DNA from: Megamerina dolium
Taxonomy: Eukaryota > Arthropoda > Insecta > Diptera > Megamerinidae
NCBI GenBank assembly: GCA_963854835.1
Contig: OY978530.1
Coordinates: 36,538,639 to 36,602,638, forward strand
Direction: 5' to 3'
DNA: 64,000 nt
Positions within the stretch are counted from its first letter, which is position 1, and every line of letters begins with the position of its first letter. The notes beneath the pieces are model-generated. The model saw only the letters and a program-made list of their open reading frames with translations. It made no database searches and was not told where the DNA came from. A program made the position numbers and the translations under genes. This document shows, in pieces, positions 40,966-55,409 of the stretch.

Positions 40966-43119
40966 GTCGCAAATAACAAGAGAAGTCCCACACAGAGAAA
41001 GCTCGACGTCAGTAAGCTGCAATCACCAGAGACAGCAGATGCATTTTCCACTCGACTATCGGATCTGCTTATGCAGAACACTCCCCCACTTGATGATACA
41101 TGCGCACGGTGGACACATATATCCCACTCCATGACTACTGCTGCCGAGGAGGTAATCGGTTACTACCGGCCTCTGAAGAATGAGTGGTATGATCAGGAGT
41201 GTCGCGACGCTACCGCAGAGAAAGACGCCGCCTACAGAAAAACCCTGCGTGCAGGCGTAACGCGAGCTGTTAAGGAGCGGTATAGAGAGAAAAGGAGTGC
41301 AGAGAGACGTCTTTTCAGGCGCAAGAAGAGGGAGTTGGAAAGACGCGAGTGTGAGGAGATAGAGATGTGCACCGACAAGAATGAGACTCGAAAATTCTTT
41401 GAAAAGATCAAGCGCCTGAGTGGAGGTTTAAATCCCGGAGCCTCTTCTTGTCGTGATGGAAATGGGAATCTGGTTACGGATGTCCAGAGTGTACTGAGCC
41501 TATGGAGGGAACACTTCTCCACGTTACTGAATGGCGATGCTACGAACAATTCCGCCAGTGGAGGAGAATGCCCGATAACCCCAATTACAGATGATGGTGT
41601 TGATGTTCCACCACCCGACTATGACGAGGTTGAAACGGCCATTTTAAGGCTGAAGAACAACAAAGCTGCAGGTGCTGATGGCCTGCCTGCCGAGTTATTT
41701 AAGACCGGAGGCGATGAGCTGCTCACCCGCATGCACCAGCTCATAAGCAGAATATGGTCGGATGAAAGCATGCCTGATAATTGGAGGCTCAGTGTTCTCT
41801 GTCCTGTACATAAAAAAGGAGACCCCACAATTTGCGCCAACTACCGTGGAATAAGTCTCCTGAGCATCGCGTACAAGGTTCTATCGAGCGTACTGTGTGA
41901 AAGATTGAAGCCTATGCTCAGCAACCTGATTGGACCTTATCAGTGTGGCTTCAGACCTGGTAAATCCACCATCGACCAGATTTTCACACTGCGCCAAATC
42001 CTGGAGAAGACCCAAGAAAAACAGATCGACACACACCACCTATTTGCTGATTATAAAGCCGCTTTCGACAGTCCGGTAAGGGATTACCTCTACGCAACAA
42101 TGTCTGAGTTCGGTATTCCTGCAAAGCTCATTCGACTTTGTAGAATGACACTGCATAACTCCCGTTGTGCAGTGAAAATTGGGAAGGACCTCTCCGCACC
42201 GTTTAATACCGAACGGGGTTTCAGACAAGGTGATTCGTTATCGTGCGACTTCTTCAATCTTATTATGGAGAAAATAATACGAGCTGCTGATCTACGACAT
42301 AATGGCACTATCTTCAACAAAAGTGTCATGCTGTTAGCGTATGCCGACGATATTGACATAATCGGCATGAACACGCGAGCAGTCAGTGCAGCATTTTCAG
42401 AGTTGGAAAGAGAGTCGCGTCGGATGGGTCTCACGGTGAACGAGGGCAAGACGAAGTATCTAGTGTCAACAAACAAAGAGTCCCGGCGTCTTGGACAGCA
42501 CGTCACTGTTGACAACTACGCTTTTGAAGTAGTAAGGGACTTTGTCTATCTTGGAACCAGCATTAACAGCAGTAATGACGTCAGCTTGGAGATCATGCGT
42601 AGGATAACTCTTGCTAACAGGTGTTACTTTGGGCTGAGTAAGCAATTGAGAAGTCGAGCCCTCTCTCGAAGAACGAAAACTACACTCTACAAGTCTCTCA
42701 TCATGCCTGTCCTAACATATGGCGCTGAAGCCTGGACAATTTCCACCTCGGATGAGCGAATACTTGGAGTTTTCGAGAGAAAAGTCCTACGCAAGATCTT
42801 TGGACCTATTTGCGTTGGTGGCGAGTACCGAATAAGGTACAACCATGAGCTGTACGAGCTGTATGCCGATATTGACATAGTAAAGCGCATCAAAATCCAG
42901 CGGCTGCGCTGGCTAGGTCATGTCGAGCGAATGGAAGAACACGCTCCAGCTAAGAAGGTGTTATATTCGGAACCCGCTGGAGGACGACGCAAAAGAGGAA
43001 GACCAAACCTCCGGTGGAAAGACCAAGTACTGGAGAACCTGACGGCGCTTGGAATTTCTAACTGGCGCCAGCTAGCGAAGAACAGAGATGGCTGGCGAAG
43101 CATGTTATTTTCGGCCTAA
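40966..43119 (+). CDS. RTE reverse transcriptase
   Basis: Open in the endonuclease phase from 40966. The first AUG is at 41071, giving 682 residues to TAA 43117-43119. RT motifs: NNKAAGADGLPAELF near 195, CPVHKKGDPTICANYRGISL near 245, GFRPGKSTIDQI, GFRQGDSLSCDFFNL near 385, and the active site AYADDIDII near 422-430. The C-terminus has the RTE-style RGRPNLRWKDQVLENL motif. No further stop or frameshift was seen. If the TGA is read through, or if translation restarts at 41071, the element could still be competent. Confidence 0.9.
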   Translation, partial: VANNKRSPTQRKLDVSKLQSPETADAFSTRLSDLLMQNTPPLDDTCARWTHISHSMTTAAEEVIGYYRPLKNEWYDQECRDATAEKDAAYRKTLRAGVTRAVKERYREKRSAERRLFRRKKRELERRECEEIEMCTDKNETRKFFEKIKRLSGGLNPGASSCRDGNGNLVTDVQSVLSLWREHFSTLLNGDATNNSASGGECPITPITDDGVDVPPPDYDEVETAILRLKNNKAAGADGLPAELFKTGGDELLTRMHQLISRIWSDESMPDNWRLSVLCPVHKKGDPTICANYRGISLLSIAYKVLSSVLCERLKPMLSNLIGPYQCGFRPGKSTIDQIFTLRQILEKTQEKQIDTHHLFADYKAAFDSPVRDYLYATMSEFGIPAKLIRLCRMTLHNSRCAVKIGKDLSAPFNTERGFRQGDSLSCDFFNLIMEKIIRAADLRHNGTIFNKSVMLLAYADDIDIIGMNTRAVSAAFSELERESRRMGLTVNEGKTKYLVSTNKESRRLGQHVTVDNYAFEVVRDFVYLGTSINSSNDVSLEIMRRITLANRCYFGLSKQLRSRALSRRTKTTLYKSLIMPVLTYGAEAWTISTSDERILGVFERKVLRKIFGPICVGGEYRIRYNHELYELYADIDIVKRIKIQRLRWLGHVERMEEHAPAKKVLYSEPAGGRRKRGRPNLRWKDQVLENLTALGISNWRQLAKNRDGWRSMLFSA

Positions 43120-43170
43120 ATCGATATTCGGTTGTTATGGCCACATAAGAAGAAGAAGAATTATATAATT

Positions 43171-43825
43171 ATAATATAATTAACAATGTAAGGCAATACG
43201 AAACAGGAATTTGATGCTCTCATTTTGAAATAAATGTATAAAATAAAATAAAAAGACAACTTTGTGAAATCCGAAAAATATCCGAAAATATTTTGTCACA
43301 TTAGCCCTCTGGTTGTGTATAAGGGTCAAACATCTCACAATCATTTGTTTATTCGTTCTTTTCGATTATTACTAATTTTAATTTTAATTACACCAATTTG
43401 TAAATATTTTTTTAAATGTTACAATAATTTAAATAACAAAAAATTTGTTCTGATTGTTCCCTTGTTTTTATGGGCGCAATCTTCTTTTCTATTATTGTTG
43501 ACAAAAAGAAAAAACGTTATCAGTTGCTGGCAGACCACGAAGCATACATGGTTGCTGTTTGCTTGTGCGGCGCATGGTAGTGTTTTTGCCTTAGTCCTTA
43601 TTTAGACACAAAAACATTTTTAATTCACTTTTGATGTTTCGTTCGCGGTTACAAGGGCAAAAATTTTTCTCAGCGACATGTGAACCCCTTTGTATGTGTT
43701 CCTAATGTATGACAATACGAACAGTGTTCGGACTGTAATAATTTTTAGAGGTAGATGAAGCTAAAAAATTGTCGTGGATTCTAAAATTTAGTGGTAGATT
43801 TTTAAGAAATAAAAGATGATGATAT
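43171..43825. other. Unassigned sequence between RTE and Gypsy A
   Basis: AT-rich, with no domain recognised in its short frames. Confidence 0.3.
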
Positions 43826-44660
43826 TATTGTGTACTATTTTTCCACAACACTTACTAAGTACCTAGCTCACAAGATTAACACCTAGACCTAAGCTCCTAA
43901 ATATCCCTCGAGTCTAACACACTCGTTGACTGAAATAAAACAATTATATTTTATTAAGGATACTTGCGGTTTTTACTTTAATGCTGGTGTTTTATATTTT
44001 TCACTTTTACACTAATTCTGGAGGGCCTCGTAAGGATCGCAGTATTTACACTTTTACTCAAACTTTACACTAATACTGGAGGGCCTTGTAAGGATCGCAG
44101 TATTTACACTTTTTCTTAAAGCTAACACTTCGGTGTAAGACTCACAACTGAGCAGCCCCTGCCTTCAGTAAGCTGGCAGCTTATATCCATTTTTCTAACA
44201 CTAGCCACATATCAATCTACCCACATACTAACATATAACATACCATAATATATTCACACCACTTGTGTATATGTATGTACTATATGTGTTTATGTACACG
44301 ATCGATGCACTCTCCATGTGTGTATATTCTACATGAGAAAGCAACATTTTGATATTCTCACATATGAGTAGACCACGTGATTTTAGTTTCATGTATGCTT
44401 ACACAGGTATGCTTACGTAAGTGCAGAACTACGAATTGTGTGGGAAAGTGCTTTGTCAGCATTTTCACACCCAGCTGCAACTCAGTTGGCGCAATGTTCT
44501 GACATTCCACAATTATAAGTAATATTAGTATGGATTGTGTATATCACACTTTTAAGCAATGTTGGTATATGTATTGACAAATATGTAGTTCCCAATTTCA
44601 GGAAATATGTCGCGAGGCAAAATATGCATATGTGCTTATTTCATATTTTGGCTCGCAACA
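43826..44660 (-). repeat. 3' LTR of element A
   Basis: 835 bp ending GCTCGCAACA on the plus strand. The neighbouring TCCCTCCCTTTTGTC is the polypurine tract on the coding strand. It contains two copies of a roughly 57-bp unit (CACTAAT-CTGGAGGGCCT...GGATCGCAGTATTTACAC). The first bases read TATTGTGT instead of TGTTGTGT. Confidence 0.82.
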
Positions 44661-47145
<2,485 letters not shown>

Positions 47146-47191
47146 ACTGTCCACATGTATCACTTCGTATGTCTGTCACCGTCTGGTTTTA

Positions 47192-47737
47192 TTAGTATTG
47201 TGTGTTTAAACCCGTGGTGTGAGACAGTTTGTCGCCTTCCAAAAAAAATAAATCGTGGAATGACTTAAGTATTCCATCTATGGAACTCTTTTTCTCAATG
47301 TTTAAGTTTTCGTCTAGTTTAATTTTTTCTAATATTTTGGTAACCCTTTTTTGGTTATTAGTTTCCTTGATGTTATTTATTTTATGAGCTATGTCGTATT
47401 CTTCGTGTTCTAAATGATTAAATTTAATTATATTAATTTTAAGATTATTATTTACAATATATGAATCTATATTCGTATTGAGAATTGGGACATAAACTGT
47501 GTTGTCCGTTACACTGCCCAATGTCTCCCCTAAATATATTCTAGGAGATACTTCCTCTTTCTCTACTATAATTGTTTCAAAATGCGTATTTACTTTAATG
47601 GGGATTACCTTCATAGTTCCCCCAGGTACTACAACCTCACTGGTGTGTAGTATTCTATTACCCTCGTACAACGGTTTGAAAGGTAAAGTCATCAAATGCT
47701 GTTTTCGTTCACCGAAGAAAATCAGCTTCTTTTTCAT
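47192..47737 (-). pseudogene. Gypsy A protease-RT linker
   Basis: 181-residue frame (KKKLIFFGERKQHL, VVVPGGTMKVIPIKV, VTDNTVYVPILNT). It matches 55534-56139 of copy B almost residue for residue. It is the segment between protease and RT, and its 3' side is cut by the pol deletion. Confidence 0.75.
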
Positions 47738-47889
47738 AGTATTTATAACCGATCGGTTCCATAAATTGTCTCCACCTAGGATACCATCAGCAGGTACCCT
47801 CTCTCTTCAGAGATTAAGTGTAGTTCTAAAATCAAATCTTTCGTCCTCTCATGTTGGACTGCTACTGACCCTAATGTGGTGACAAATCC

Positions 47890-48117
47890 TCAGAATGTAC
47901 CACTAAGATTTTTCCTTAAATGTCGCTTCTTGCTAACAGATTCATTAATTACTGATGACTTTATTAAACTGGTATCTGCCCCAGAGGCTACAAGTAAAAT
48001 GAGTTTTCCATTTTTTGCTTCCTCACACGGAAACTCAATGAACAGTTCATCTACATCAGAGACTCCCAAACAGTAGCCATGTTTGTTATTACTGGATGGA
48101 AAAGATGGTTCTACCAA
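47890..48117 (-). pseudogene. Gypsy A protease, active-site Asp replaced by Ala
   Basis: LILLVASGADTSLIK is seen where an active protease would have D-S-G-A; the codon is GCC. The same change occurs in copy B at 56194-56421. A stop follows within about 20 codons after KNLSGTF. Confidence 0.75.
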
Positions 48118-48312
48118 CTTCCGCCATCTTGCTATCTAACTTGGAGGGTGTGTCAACAATCTCTAAGGACGCATAACTGGCACCTTCCATTTCAACTGGC
48201 TTACTTTTAGCAAAATTTTGGGGTTCCCGGTTTATTGGCCGTACCTGGGCCCCCCGTAGTTTCCCTGGGTTTTTTCAATTTCTTTGCGTTTATAACAGTC
48301 GGCGATCCTGTG

Positions 48313-49008
48313 TCAGGGCTTCTTACAGAAAAAACATTTGCTTTCTTGACCTCCCTTAGTAGGTGCAGGTGTTTGATTGCATTTTCCGTGTGACCTGTTG
48401 TTGCTAAAAGGTATGCATAGCAAATTGAACTCATGTCCGTATTTTTTACACTTTATGCAATAGGGCATGTTTTTTCTCTTAAAACAGTCGTCTCTAGTAT
48501 GCCCTTTTTTGTCGCAGAAGGAGCAGGTACGAACTTTTCTTTGGCTATTTTGAGGCCTTACGTTATTATTTTGGTATTTGTTCACTCCGAGTGGCATCTT
48601 GTCATTTCTATTCTGGTGAAATGCCACTGTATTACTGGCCTCTGTCTGGTGAACGTAGTTTGAATATAGTGTTCCCATATTAAACTGATTGAATCGTTGT
48701 CCGCTTTCGAGCAGAATACCCGTATTAACGGCCTTCTCTGCTAATTCTTCCAACGTGCCCGTATTACCTAGAATATGAGTTTTTACCAATGGATCTTGAA
48801 GGCCTGATATAAAAGATGTCCTCGCATACCTCTCTAGCTCTTTTAACAACGCTTGGTCTCCGACCCCACCATATCCATTCTTAATGCATTGTATCGCCGT
48901 GGATTGTAAATCACCTAATCTCCTTGCAAAAACACGTATATCTTCCTGAGGTAGTTGGCGTGCGACTTGTATTTGGTGCGTGAGCGGTTCCAGGCGAAAG
49001 GTCTTCAA
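48313..49008 (-). pseudogene. gag: Gypsy A Gag, capsid end and zinc knuckles
   Basis: Gag C-terminal part: LEPLTHQIQVARQLPQED, then a helical region, then Cys/His knuckles CSFCDKKGHTRDDC and CIKCKKYGHEFNLLC, with a third started at CFFCKKP. Just upstream an in-phase TGA (49019-49021) separates it from the N-terminal Gag. Copy B has the same TGA. Confidence 0.78.
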
Positions 49009-49152
49009 ATATGTGTTTCACAGAAGTGTATACAATTCCTCTATATTAGCGAACTTCTTACTTAGCACCAAGTTATAAGCATCACCATATAGTCGCTGTT
49101 TTGTACAAGCTACAAAATCTTCCAACTAGTCGGGTTTTATGGCTTTTCTTGC

Positions 49153-49854
49153 TCATTCACACCCAGAAATGAACTGGTGTACTTCGGTCCTCAAATCTTT
49201 AAACTCCGCTCCAGTGAGTACTGGGACTAGACTAGTGACGGTCTGTGCAATTTCGTCAATACGCATTTTTAGCCTTACTTCAGGTTGTACTTCTAGTTGT
49301 GATTTTCGTACTGGTGTACGGCGACAAAGAGGTGTCTCCTGTGCTATGCACGGTTCTCTTTCGAGATTCATCTCTTTTGCCTGGAGTGCATTTAGCTGCT
49401 CAGAGTCAACCGAGGTTCTGAGCCTTTTCTCTATAAATTCTTCTGAAATGCCCTTTTCTTTTAGTGAATCTTCTAATTCCTTATTTCTATTAAGAGTCTT
49501 AGCAATCTCTACTTCTAGCTGTTCCGCGTCGGATCCCTGTTTTGCGATCTGAGTCCACAGAGCCCTAATTTGTACCTCTGCTGCCTCTAAATCGTCCTTT
49601 TGTTTTAAGGCTGCTTCAGCCTGGCTTTTTAATAGTTCTTTTAGATCGGTTAGCGTGGCGTCTAATTCCTGAAATGGAGTTAGTACCTTTCCGTGATGCA
49701 CCTTTGATTTTATGAGCTGGAATTGCTCGTATGTGCTGTGTTGCTTAATCAAGCTCCACACGAAGTCGATTGACTCGGTTATTGCCACGTCTAGCTCTGT
49801 TGCTAATGATTCGTAGGATTTCTTGTCCATTAGACCACAAAAAGGCAAACACAC
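49153..49854 (-). pseudogene. gag: Gypsy A Gag, N-terminal coiled-coil part
   Basis: 233-residue frame whose likely real start is MDKKSYESLATEL at about 49830. Long heptad repeats (about residues 60-150) form a coiled coil (QAEAALKQKDDLEAAEVQIRALW), followed by an Arg-rich segment. It ends at 49153 and the capsid part continues in another phase at 49008. Confidence 0.72.
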
Positions 49855-49941
49855 ACTAGAATCAGGTCCTGTACTGCGTTAAACGTTCAACGTAAAACAC
49901 CTTGTATATACAAGATATTTCGCAGTATCCTACCGGCTAGG

Positions 49942-50745
49942 TACTTACGAAGTACCTAGCTCACAAGATTAACACCTAGACCTAAGCTCCTAAATATCCC
50001 TCGAGTCTAACACACTCGTTGACTGAAATAAAACAATTATATTTTATTAAGGATACTTGCGGTTTTTACTTTATTGCTGGTGTTTTTCACTTTTACACTA
50101 ATACTGGAGGGCCTCGTAAGGATCGCAGTATTTACACTTTTACTCAAACTTTACACTAATACTGGAGGGCCTTGTAAGGATCGCAGTATTTACACTTTTT
50201 CTTAAAGCTAACACTTCGGTGTAAGACTCACAACTGAACAGCCCCTGCCTTCAGTAAGCTGGTAGCTTATATCCATTTTTCTAACACTAGCCACATATCA
50301 CTCTACCCACATACCAACATATAACATACCATAATATATTCACACCACTTGTGTGTATGTAAGTACTATATGTGTTTATGTACACGATCGATGCACTCTC
50401 CATGTGTGTATATTCTACATGAGAAAGCAACTTTTTGATATTCTCACATATGAGTAGACCACGTGATTTTAGTTGTCATGTATGCTTACACAGGTATGCT
50501 TACGTAAGTGCAGAACTACGAATTGTGTGGGAAAGTGCTTTGTCAGCATTTTCACACCCAGCTGCAACTCAGTTGGCGCAATGTTCTGACATTCCACAAT
50601 TATAAGTAATATTAGTATGGATTGTGTATATCACAACTTCGAGCAATGTTGGTATGTGTATTGACAAATATGTAGTTCCCAATTTCGGGAAATATGTCGC
50701 GAGGCAAAATATGCATGTGCATATTTCATATTTTAGCTCGCAACA
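49942..50745 (-). repeat. 5' LTR of element A (inner end deleted)
   Basis: Matches 43826-44660, including two copies of the roughly 57-bp unit, but starts at about ACTTACGAAGTACC. The first ~37 bp of the plus-strand LTR and the primer-binding site seen at 58205-58227 are gone. It ends GCTCGCAACA at 50745 and meets unrelated sequence. Confidence 0.8.
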
Positions 50746-51929
50746 CATTTAAGCAGAAAGAAAGAAAGAAATACAACTTAATTGATTCGGGACATATCCT
50801 GTATCGAGGCAAGTAGTGAATATTTTCAGAAGCCTGGCTACCAGAGCTTTTGAATGTAGAGAAACGCTCGATGGCGTTTATGACTCCATCTCTGGTGACT
50901 ATCCTTTCAGCTTCCGATCTTTCATCCCTGTTTGCACTCGTGACTTATGTCCTTCGCGGTGACCATTCTCATTTTATCTATAATCATCAGAATGATAAAA
51001 ATGAAAAAGATTAATAAAATTTATACTATAATCTAGTCTTTGTCGTAGGGGTTTTTTAAAATAATTTTTTTTTTACGAATTGGCAAGTTGATCGGTACAG
51101 TGGTTTCCGAGTTATCGTGGTGCACAGAGGTGTGCACTGTATCTTTATTTCTTCGAATTTTTGCTTCAAATTTTGACTAGACACTTCTAAGACATTAAGC
51201 GTAAAGAAAACACAAAGAAAAAAAAAATCAAATTTTTTGACCTTTCTAGGTGTATATTCCCCCTTAAAAGCTGCATCAACGAGGCTGCACTCTTTTGCTT
51301 CGAATTCATTAAAGAATAACAGACGAACCATTCATCATTCTCAAAAGCTTAAAATTATCACACTTTCCAATTCAGTAAAGAGTGATAATTGAAAAATATC
51401 AATCCCATTCTTCAAAGGCTTAAAAATATGATGAATTCATTCAATATTATAACTATTTTAAACTCTAAAATACTGGAAATATGATATTATTTATTACCAT
51501 AAAAAGCATAGCTGCTTTGGAACAAACCTCATGGTGTTATTATGAAGGTAGAGCAACTACAAAAAATTCCTATTGGCTGCGCGGTATAATGTCAAAAACT
51601 GGCTTCTTATAATGTCAAGCAAGTGTGTTTCTTGTTTTTTTTTTCAACTTCTTCTTCTTTTCCCATGTGTTTGTTGTTGTTTTATTTACTTTTTCTACTT
51701 CATTAATAAGAACTCCCCCCAATGGCTCTACCTTGTATTATAATACCATGACAAAACCAATCAGCTGTTATTATTCACTTAAGGTGCATTTTCATACTTT
51801 TCTAATAAAAAAGATCCATCAACAAACTTTGAGAGAATTTGTCAGTATTTGCTGCTCTGAAAAGTCAAATATACACAAAGGTACGAGAACGCAAAACCAG
51901 CAAAAACTTGCAAGTTGTACGGACAGCTA
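50746..51929. other. Mostly unassigned; possible LINE RT scrap
   Basis: At 50849-50910 the minus strand reads TRDGVINAIERFSTFKSSGS, which resembles the RT entry region of Jockey/R1-type LINEs. The call is weak because it is so short. The rest (51000-51929) is AT-rich with no recognisable gene. Confidence 0.35.
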
Positions 51930-53071
51930 ATTTCATAAACCATTTTGCGGTTTCAAAAGTAAATGTAAATAAAACACATACAAAATATTTTTTATCATGA
52001 TATTTCTTTTTTATTATAAAGTTTGAACGTTGACATTATGTGTGAAATACTACACCATTTAAATGACTACCACGCGAATTGTTGCAAGCATCGATTCTTT
52101 TGAGGTAATTTTCGACCACTTTTTGACACATATTGGGCGGTATCTCAGCCATAACGTGACGAATGTTGGTTTTTAGGTGCTCAAGAGTTAAAGGTTTATC
52201 TGCATAAACACGGTCTTTCGCGTAGCCCCACAAAAAAAAGTCAAGCGGTGTCAAATCGCATGATCTTGGTGGCCACTTGATATCGCCACGACGAGAAATT
52301 ACGCTACCAGAAAATTTCTCTTGCAATAAAGCCATATTCGCTCGAGTTGTGTGGCATATGGCACCGTCTTGTTGAAACCACATATTCTCTAAGTCGTATT
52401 CTTCAATAGCATTCAAAAAAAAGTCGGTTATCATATGACCATAACGCTCCGAATTGACGGTGACAGTCGTTCCATCATCGTTTTCGAAGAAGTAAGGTCC
52501 AATCACACCTCCGGACCAAAGAGCGCACCAAGCAGTGACTTTTTGTGGATGTAGTGGCCTCTCTTCAATTACTTGAGGATTCTCAGAACCCCAAATACGA
52601 CAATTTTGTTTGTTAACATACCCACCGAGTGAGAAATGTGCTTCGTCGCTGAAGAAAATTTTGTTCGAAAAATCACCGTCCACCGCCTGTTGTTCAAGCA
52701 CCCATTCGACGTATCTACGACGTTGTGAATGGTCAGCTGGCTTCAGTTGTTGTGTGAGCTGGATTTTATATAGATGTAGGTGTAGATCCAAATGCAAAAT
52801 ACGCCATAATGTGCCGTAAGACAGTCCTAATTCCTGAGAACGACGAGGAATCGACACATTCGGGTCTTCGGCAACACTTTCACTTACAGCAGCGATATTT
52901 TCGGTGGTACGAGCGAAACGATGATGCACAGGCCTTACAATATCTTAAGCGATCCATTTTCGCAAATGTCAGACTTTGAACGGAAAAAGTAAGAAATTGT
53001 TTTAACAACTCAGTTTGACAGATGTCGAATTCTAGCCCTATACTTTTGAAACCGCGAAATGGATAACCCTT
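51930..53071 (-). mobile_element. DD41D (rosa-like) mariner transposon, N-terminal deletion
   Basis: About 1.14 kb with imperfect terminal inverted repeats centred on CCATTT-GCGGTTTCAAAAGTA at the left and its complement TACTTTTGAAACCGCGAAATGG at the right. TA dinucleotides occur at the proposed ends (51928-51929 and 53072-53073). Transposase is on the minus strand. Confidence 0.8.
52036..52929 (-). pseudogene. DD41D mariner transposase lacking the first helix-turn-helix
   Basis: 297 residues from ATG 52929. Second HTH: NIAAVSESVAEDPNVSI and RRSQELGLSYGTLWRIL. Catalytic residues: D in FFSDEAHF, D in MWFQQDGA, and D in DLTPLDFFLWG. I count 41 residues between the last two, the DD41D spacing first described for rosa of Ceratitis. 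Transposases of this group are about 50 residues longer at the N-terminus. Upstream sequence has another ATG in a different phase that runs into this one after a deletion, so the first HTH appears lost and the copy is likely inactive, though the catalytic triad is intact. Confidence 0.85.
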
Positions 53072-53080
53072 TATTATTAC

Positions 53081-53506
53081 TTATTGATAAAAATGTTTTA
53101 GTAAGTTGTTATGGTACTTTTTACCATTTTGTCCGATTTTGATAGTCGTCGTTACTGGGCTGTCCGCATTTATCATGGTATGGTATGGTCCAGTCCAGAT
53201 GGAACTAAATTTATTTTTCCTAGTCTGATTTCTCAACAATACTTTATCACCTATTTTAAAAATTATAGGGTGGATCCCTTTGTCGTATTGAATTTTAGCT
53301 AATTTCTTTGCTTTTTCCTGATTTTCCCTCACTAAGTCATGTGACCTTTGTAGTTGGTATTTTAATACCTTATTTTGATCATCTGCATTGTATAGAGGTG
53401 ATCTTTTTGTTTTTAAGTTTGTCGGCATATCGATATTGAAACCGTATAGATCACTGAATGGTGTGCGTTTTGTCGAATTATGTATGGTGTTATTGTGTAC
53501 GTGCAT
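53081..53506 (-). pseudogene. pol: Gypsy B integrase C-terminal domain
   Basis: TKRTPFSDLYGFNID, a Lys-rich helix, then FKIGDKVLLRNQTRKNKFSSIWTGPYHTM, the typical VGDKVLL...GPY module that ends 412/blastopia-type Pol. It ends at TAG 53081-53083. Confidence 0.8.
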
Positions 53507-53557
53507 TGCTGATGCGAACCATTGGTCCCAATTAGACCATCTTCGTTAACAAAACTC

Positions 53558-53782
53558 CTAAGATATTCTGCTAAAGGTCTGTAGCTCCTTTCTAAAGGAC
53601 CATTTGCTTGTGGATGTTATATGTAATTTTTTAATACCCAGCATGTTGCATGTATCAGAAAACAGTTTCGAAGTGAAATTCGTACCATTATCAGTTACTA
53701 AAATTTGTGGTATGTTATAACGCGCAATAACTTCGTTGTAAAACGCTTTTGCTACTGTGCTGGCTTCAGCATCTGGTATCAT
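53558..53782 (-). pseudogene. pol: Gypsy B integrase core, second Asp region
   Basis: ASTVAKAFYNEVIARYNIPQ and LVTDNGTNFTSKLF hold the second catalytic Asp. The expected HPQSNGxxER region is altered after HITSTS, where the phase is lost (KWSFRKELQTF). Confidence 0.78.
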
Positions 53783-54113
53783 CTTGAAATGTAAGTATGT
53801 ATTTGTTTCCAGCTGTTGTCTCTGGAAGAATTCCTACCATGTCCATATATACCTTTTCAAATGGCTTAGATGGTGTATCAGTTAATATCATTGGCATTTT
53901 CGTGAACCTCGAGCTCTTGTTAGTTTGACATTTTTTACAATTTTTAACATATTCCTTAATTTGGCTTCGCATACCTTTCCACCTATACTGTCTTCTAATC
54001 CTGAAATGAGTTTTCAAAGCACCCTGATGCCCTCCTAAAGGTGAATCGTGGAAGTTGCGAAGTATCGTCAATATATCCTTTTCATCAGTGAGAAGTTCCG
54101 CATTATTGTTCAC
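53766..54113 (-). pseudogene. pol: Gypsy B integrase zinc finger and core start
   Basis: H-H-C-C site: RNFHDSPLGGHQGALKT, then CKKCQTNK. The core starts FEKVYMDMVGILPETTAGNKYIL, containing the first catalytic Asp. The phase changes near 53775. Confidence 0.8.
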
Positions 54114-54185
54114 CTGATTTTCTGCATTTTTATCTAGTTCTAACTCGTCACCAGAGCTTTCAGCAGGTTCTTCTTGGCTTTCGGT

Positions 54186-54608
54186 TTAGTCGACTTTATT
54201 CCTCGCCATAGAACGGGTCACAACCATTGTTGACTCCTGATTCGGTTGTGAGACTCTGCTGAGCGCATCCGCGTTCAAGTTCCTTTTGCCTGGTTTATAA
54301 ATTATTTCAAAATCAAATTCAGATAATTTTTGCCTGAAACGTGCTAAACGTGATGTCTGATCTTTCAGATAGGCAATTCCACGTAAGGGCTGATGGTCAG
54401 TGTAGACTTTAAATGGTCTACCGAGTAGATAATCTCTATAATTCTTTACAGCCCACACGATAGCCAAGAATTCCTTTTCAATGGTGGAATATCTTTTCTC
54501 AGTATCACTAAGCGCTCTGCTCGCAAAGGCTATTGGTCGATCTTTTCCAATTTCACCTTGCGATAGAATTGCACCCAAAGCTTCATTGCTGGCATCTGTT
54601 GTCAGCAC
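54186..54608 (-). pseudogene. pol: Gypsy B RNase H
   Basis: TTDASNEALGAILSQG, STIEKEFLAIVWAVKNYRDY, YTDHQPL and KRNLNADALSRV, the complete Gypsy-type RNase H ending. Separated from RT by a stop at about 54665 and from integrase by a stop at about 54187. Confidence 0.85.
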
Positions 54609-54665
54609 GAAAGGTTCGGAAAAATCTGGATAAGCTAAAATTGATTTCTGACATTTACCGGTCCA

Positions 54666-55409
54666 TTAAAATTTTGCATCTTCTCTTAGTAATTTTTTAA
54701 TTGGTAGCGCTATGCTTGCCATATTTTCAACAAACTTTCTATAATAGTTTACTAAATCTAAGAATGCCTGAACATCTTTCCTATTTCTTAGAACAGGAAT
54801 ATATTTGACACATTCTACTTTACTGGGACCTGGCAATGCCCCTTCCTCAGTGCACTTATGATCTAGGTAAATTATCTCTTTTCGTAGAAACTGGCACTTT
54901 TCTGTATTTAACTTCAAGTTATGTTTACGTAAAAGTCCAAATACTCTTCGTAAACGCGACTCATGTTGTGCCAAATTCCGACTATAGACGACGATGTCAT
55001 CCAAGTAGACAAAACAATCTATACCTTGAAGTCCTGTTAGTACATGGTTCATTAGTCTTTGGAAGGTGGCAGGGGCTCCTGTTAAACCGAAAGGCATTCT
55101 GTGAAATTCATAGTGCCCAACAGCTGTACTAAAAGGTGTTTTTTCTCTGTATGATTCTTTCAATAACACTTGATGATACCCACTGTTCAAATCAAGTGTA
55201 GTGAAATATCTACAATGACCTAACTGGTCTAATATTTCATCGATGCGTGGAATGGGAAAAACTTGTTTAATAGTGGTGTCATTTATTTTCCTGAAATCTA
55301 CTACTAGCTTCCATTTTCTTTTACCATCTTGTCCCGCTTTCTTTGGCACCAAAATTATGGGAGAATTCCAGGGCGATGAGCTGGGAATAATTATGCCGTC
55401 TTCCAACAT
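54666..55409 (-). pseudogene. pol: Gypsy B reverse transcriptase
   Basis: 247 residues: DGIIIPSSSPWNSPIILVPKK, VVDFRKINDTTI, FTTLDLNSGYHQVLL, MPFGLTGAPATFQRLM and the active site FVYLDDIVVYS. It then passes through the thumb (FLDLVNYYRKF). RT itself is uninterrupted. The best matching clade by motif style is 412/Mdg1. Confidence 0.88.

Larger units (their letters stand above)
39791..43159 (+). mobile_element. RTE-clade LINE, complete insertion with target duplication
   Basis: A 3.37-kb element between two copies of ATTATATAATT (39780-39790 and 43160-43170). It has a 350-bp 5' UTR, endonuclease and RT in one phase interrupted by a single TGA, a very short 3' UTR and an (AGA)n tail (43148-43159). 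Short 3' UTR and simple-repeat tail are typical of RTE elements. It is not 5' truncated as far as can be seen. Confidence 0.88.

Noticed and set aside
40929..41134. A separate gene bridging the RTE endonuclease and RT
   Set aside because: It is another phase over the linker. The true phase is continuous apart from one TGA.
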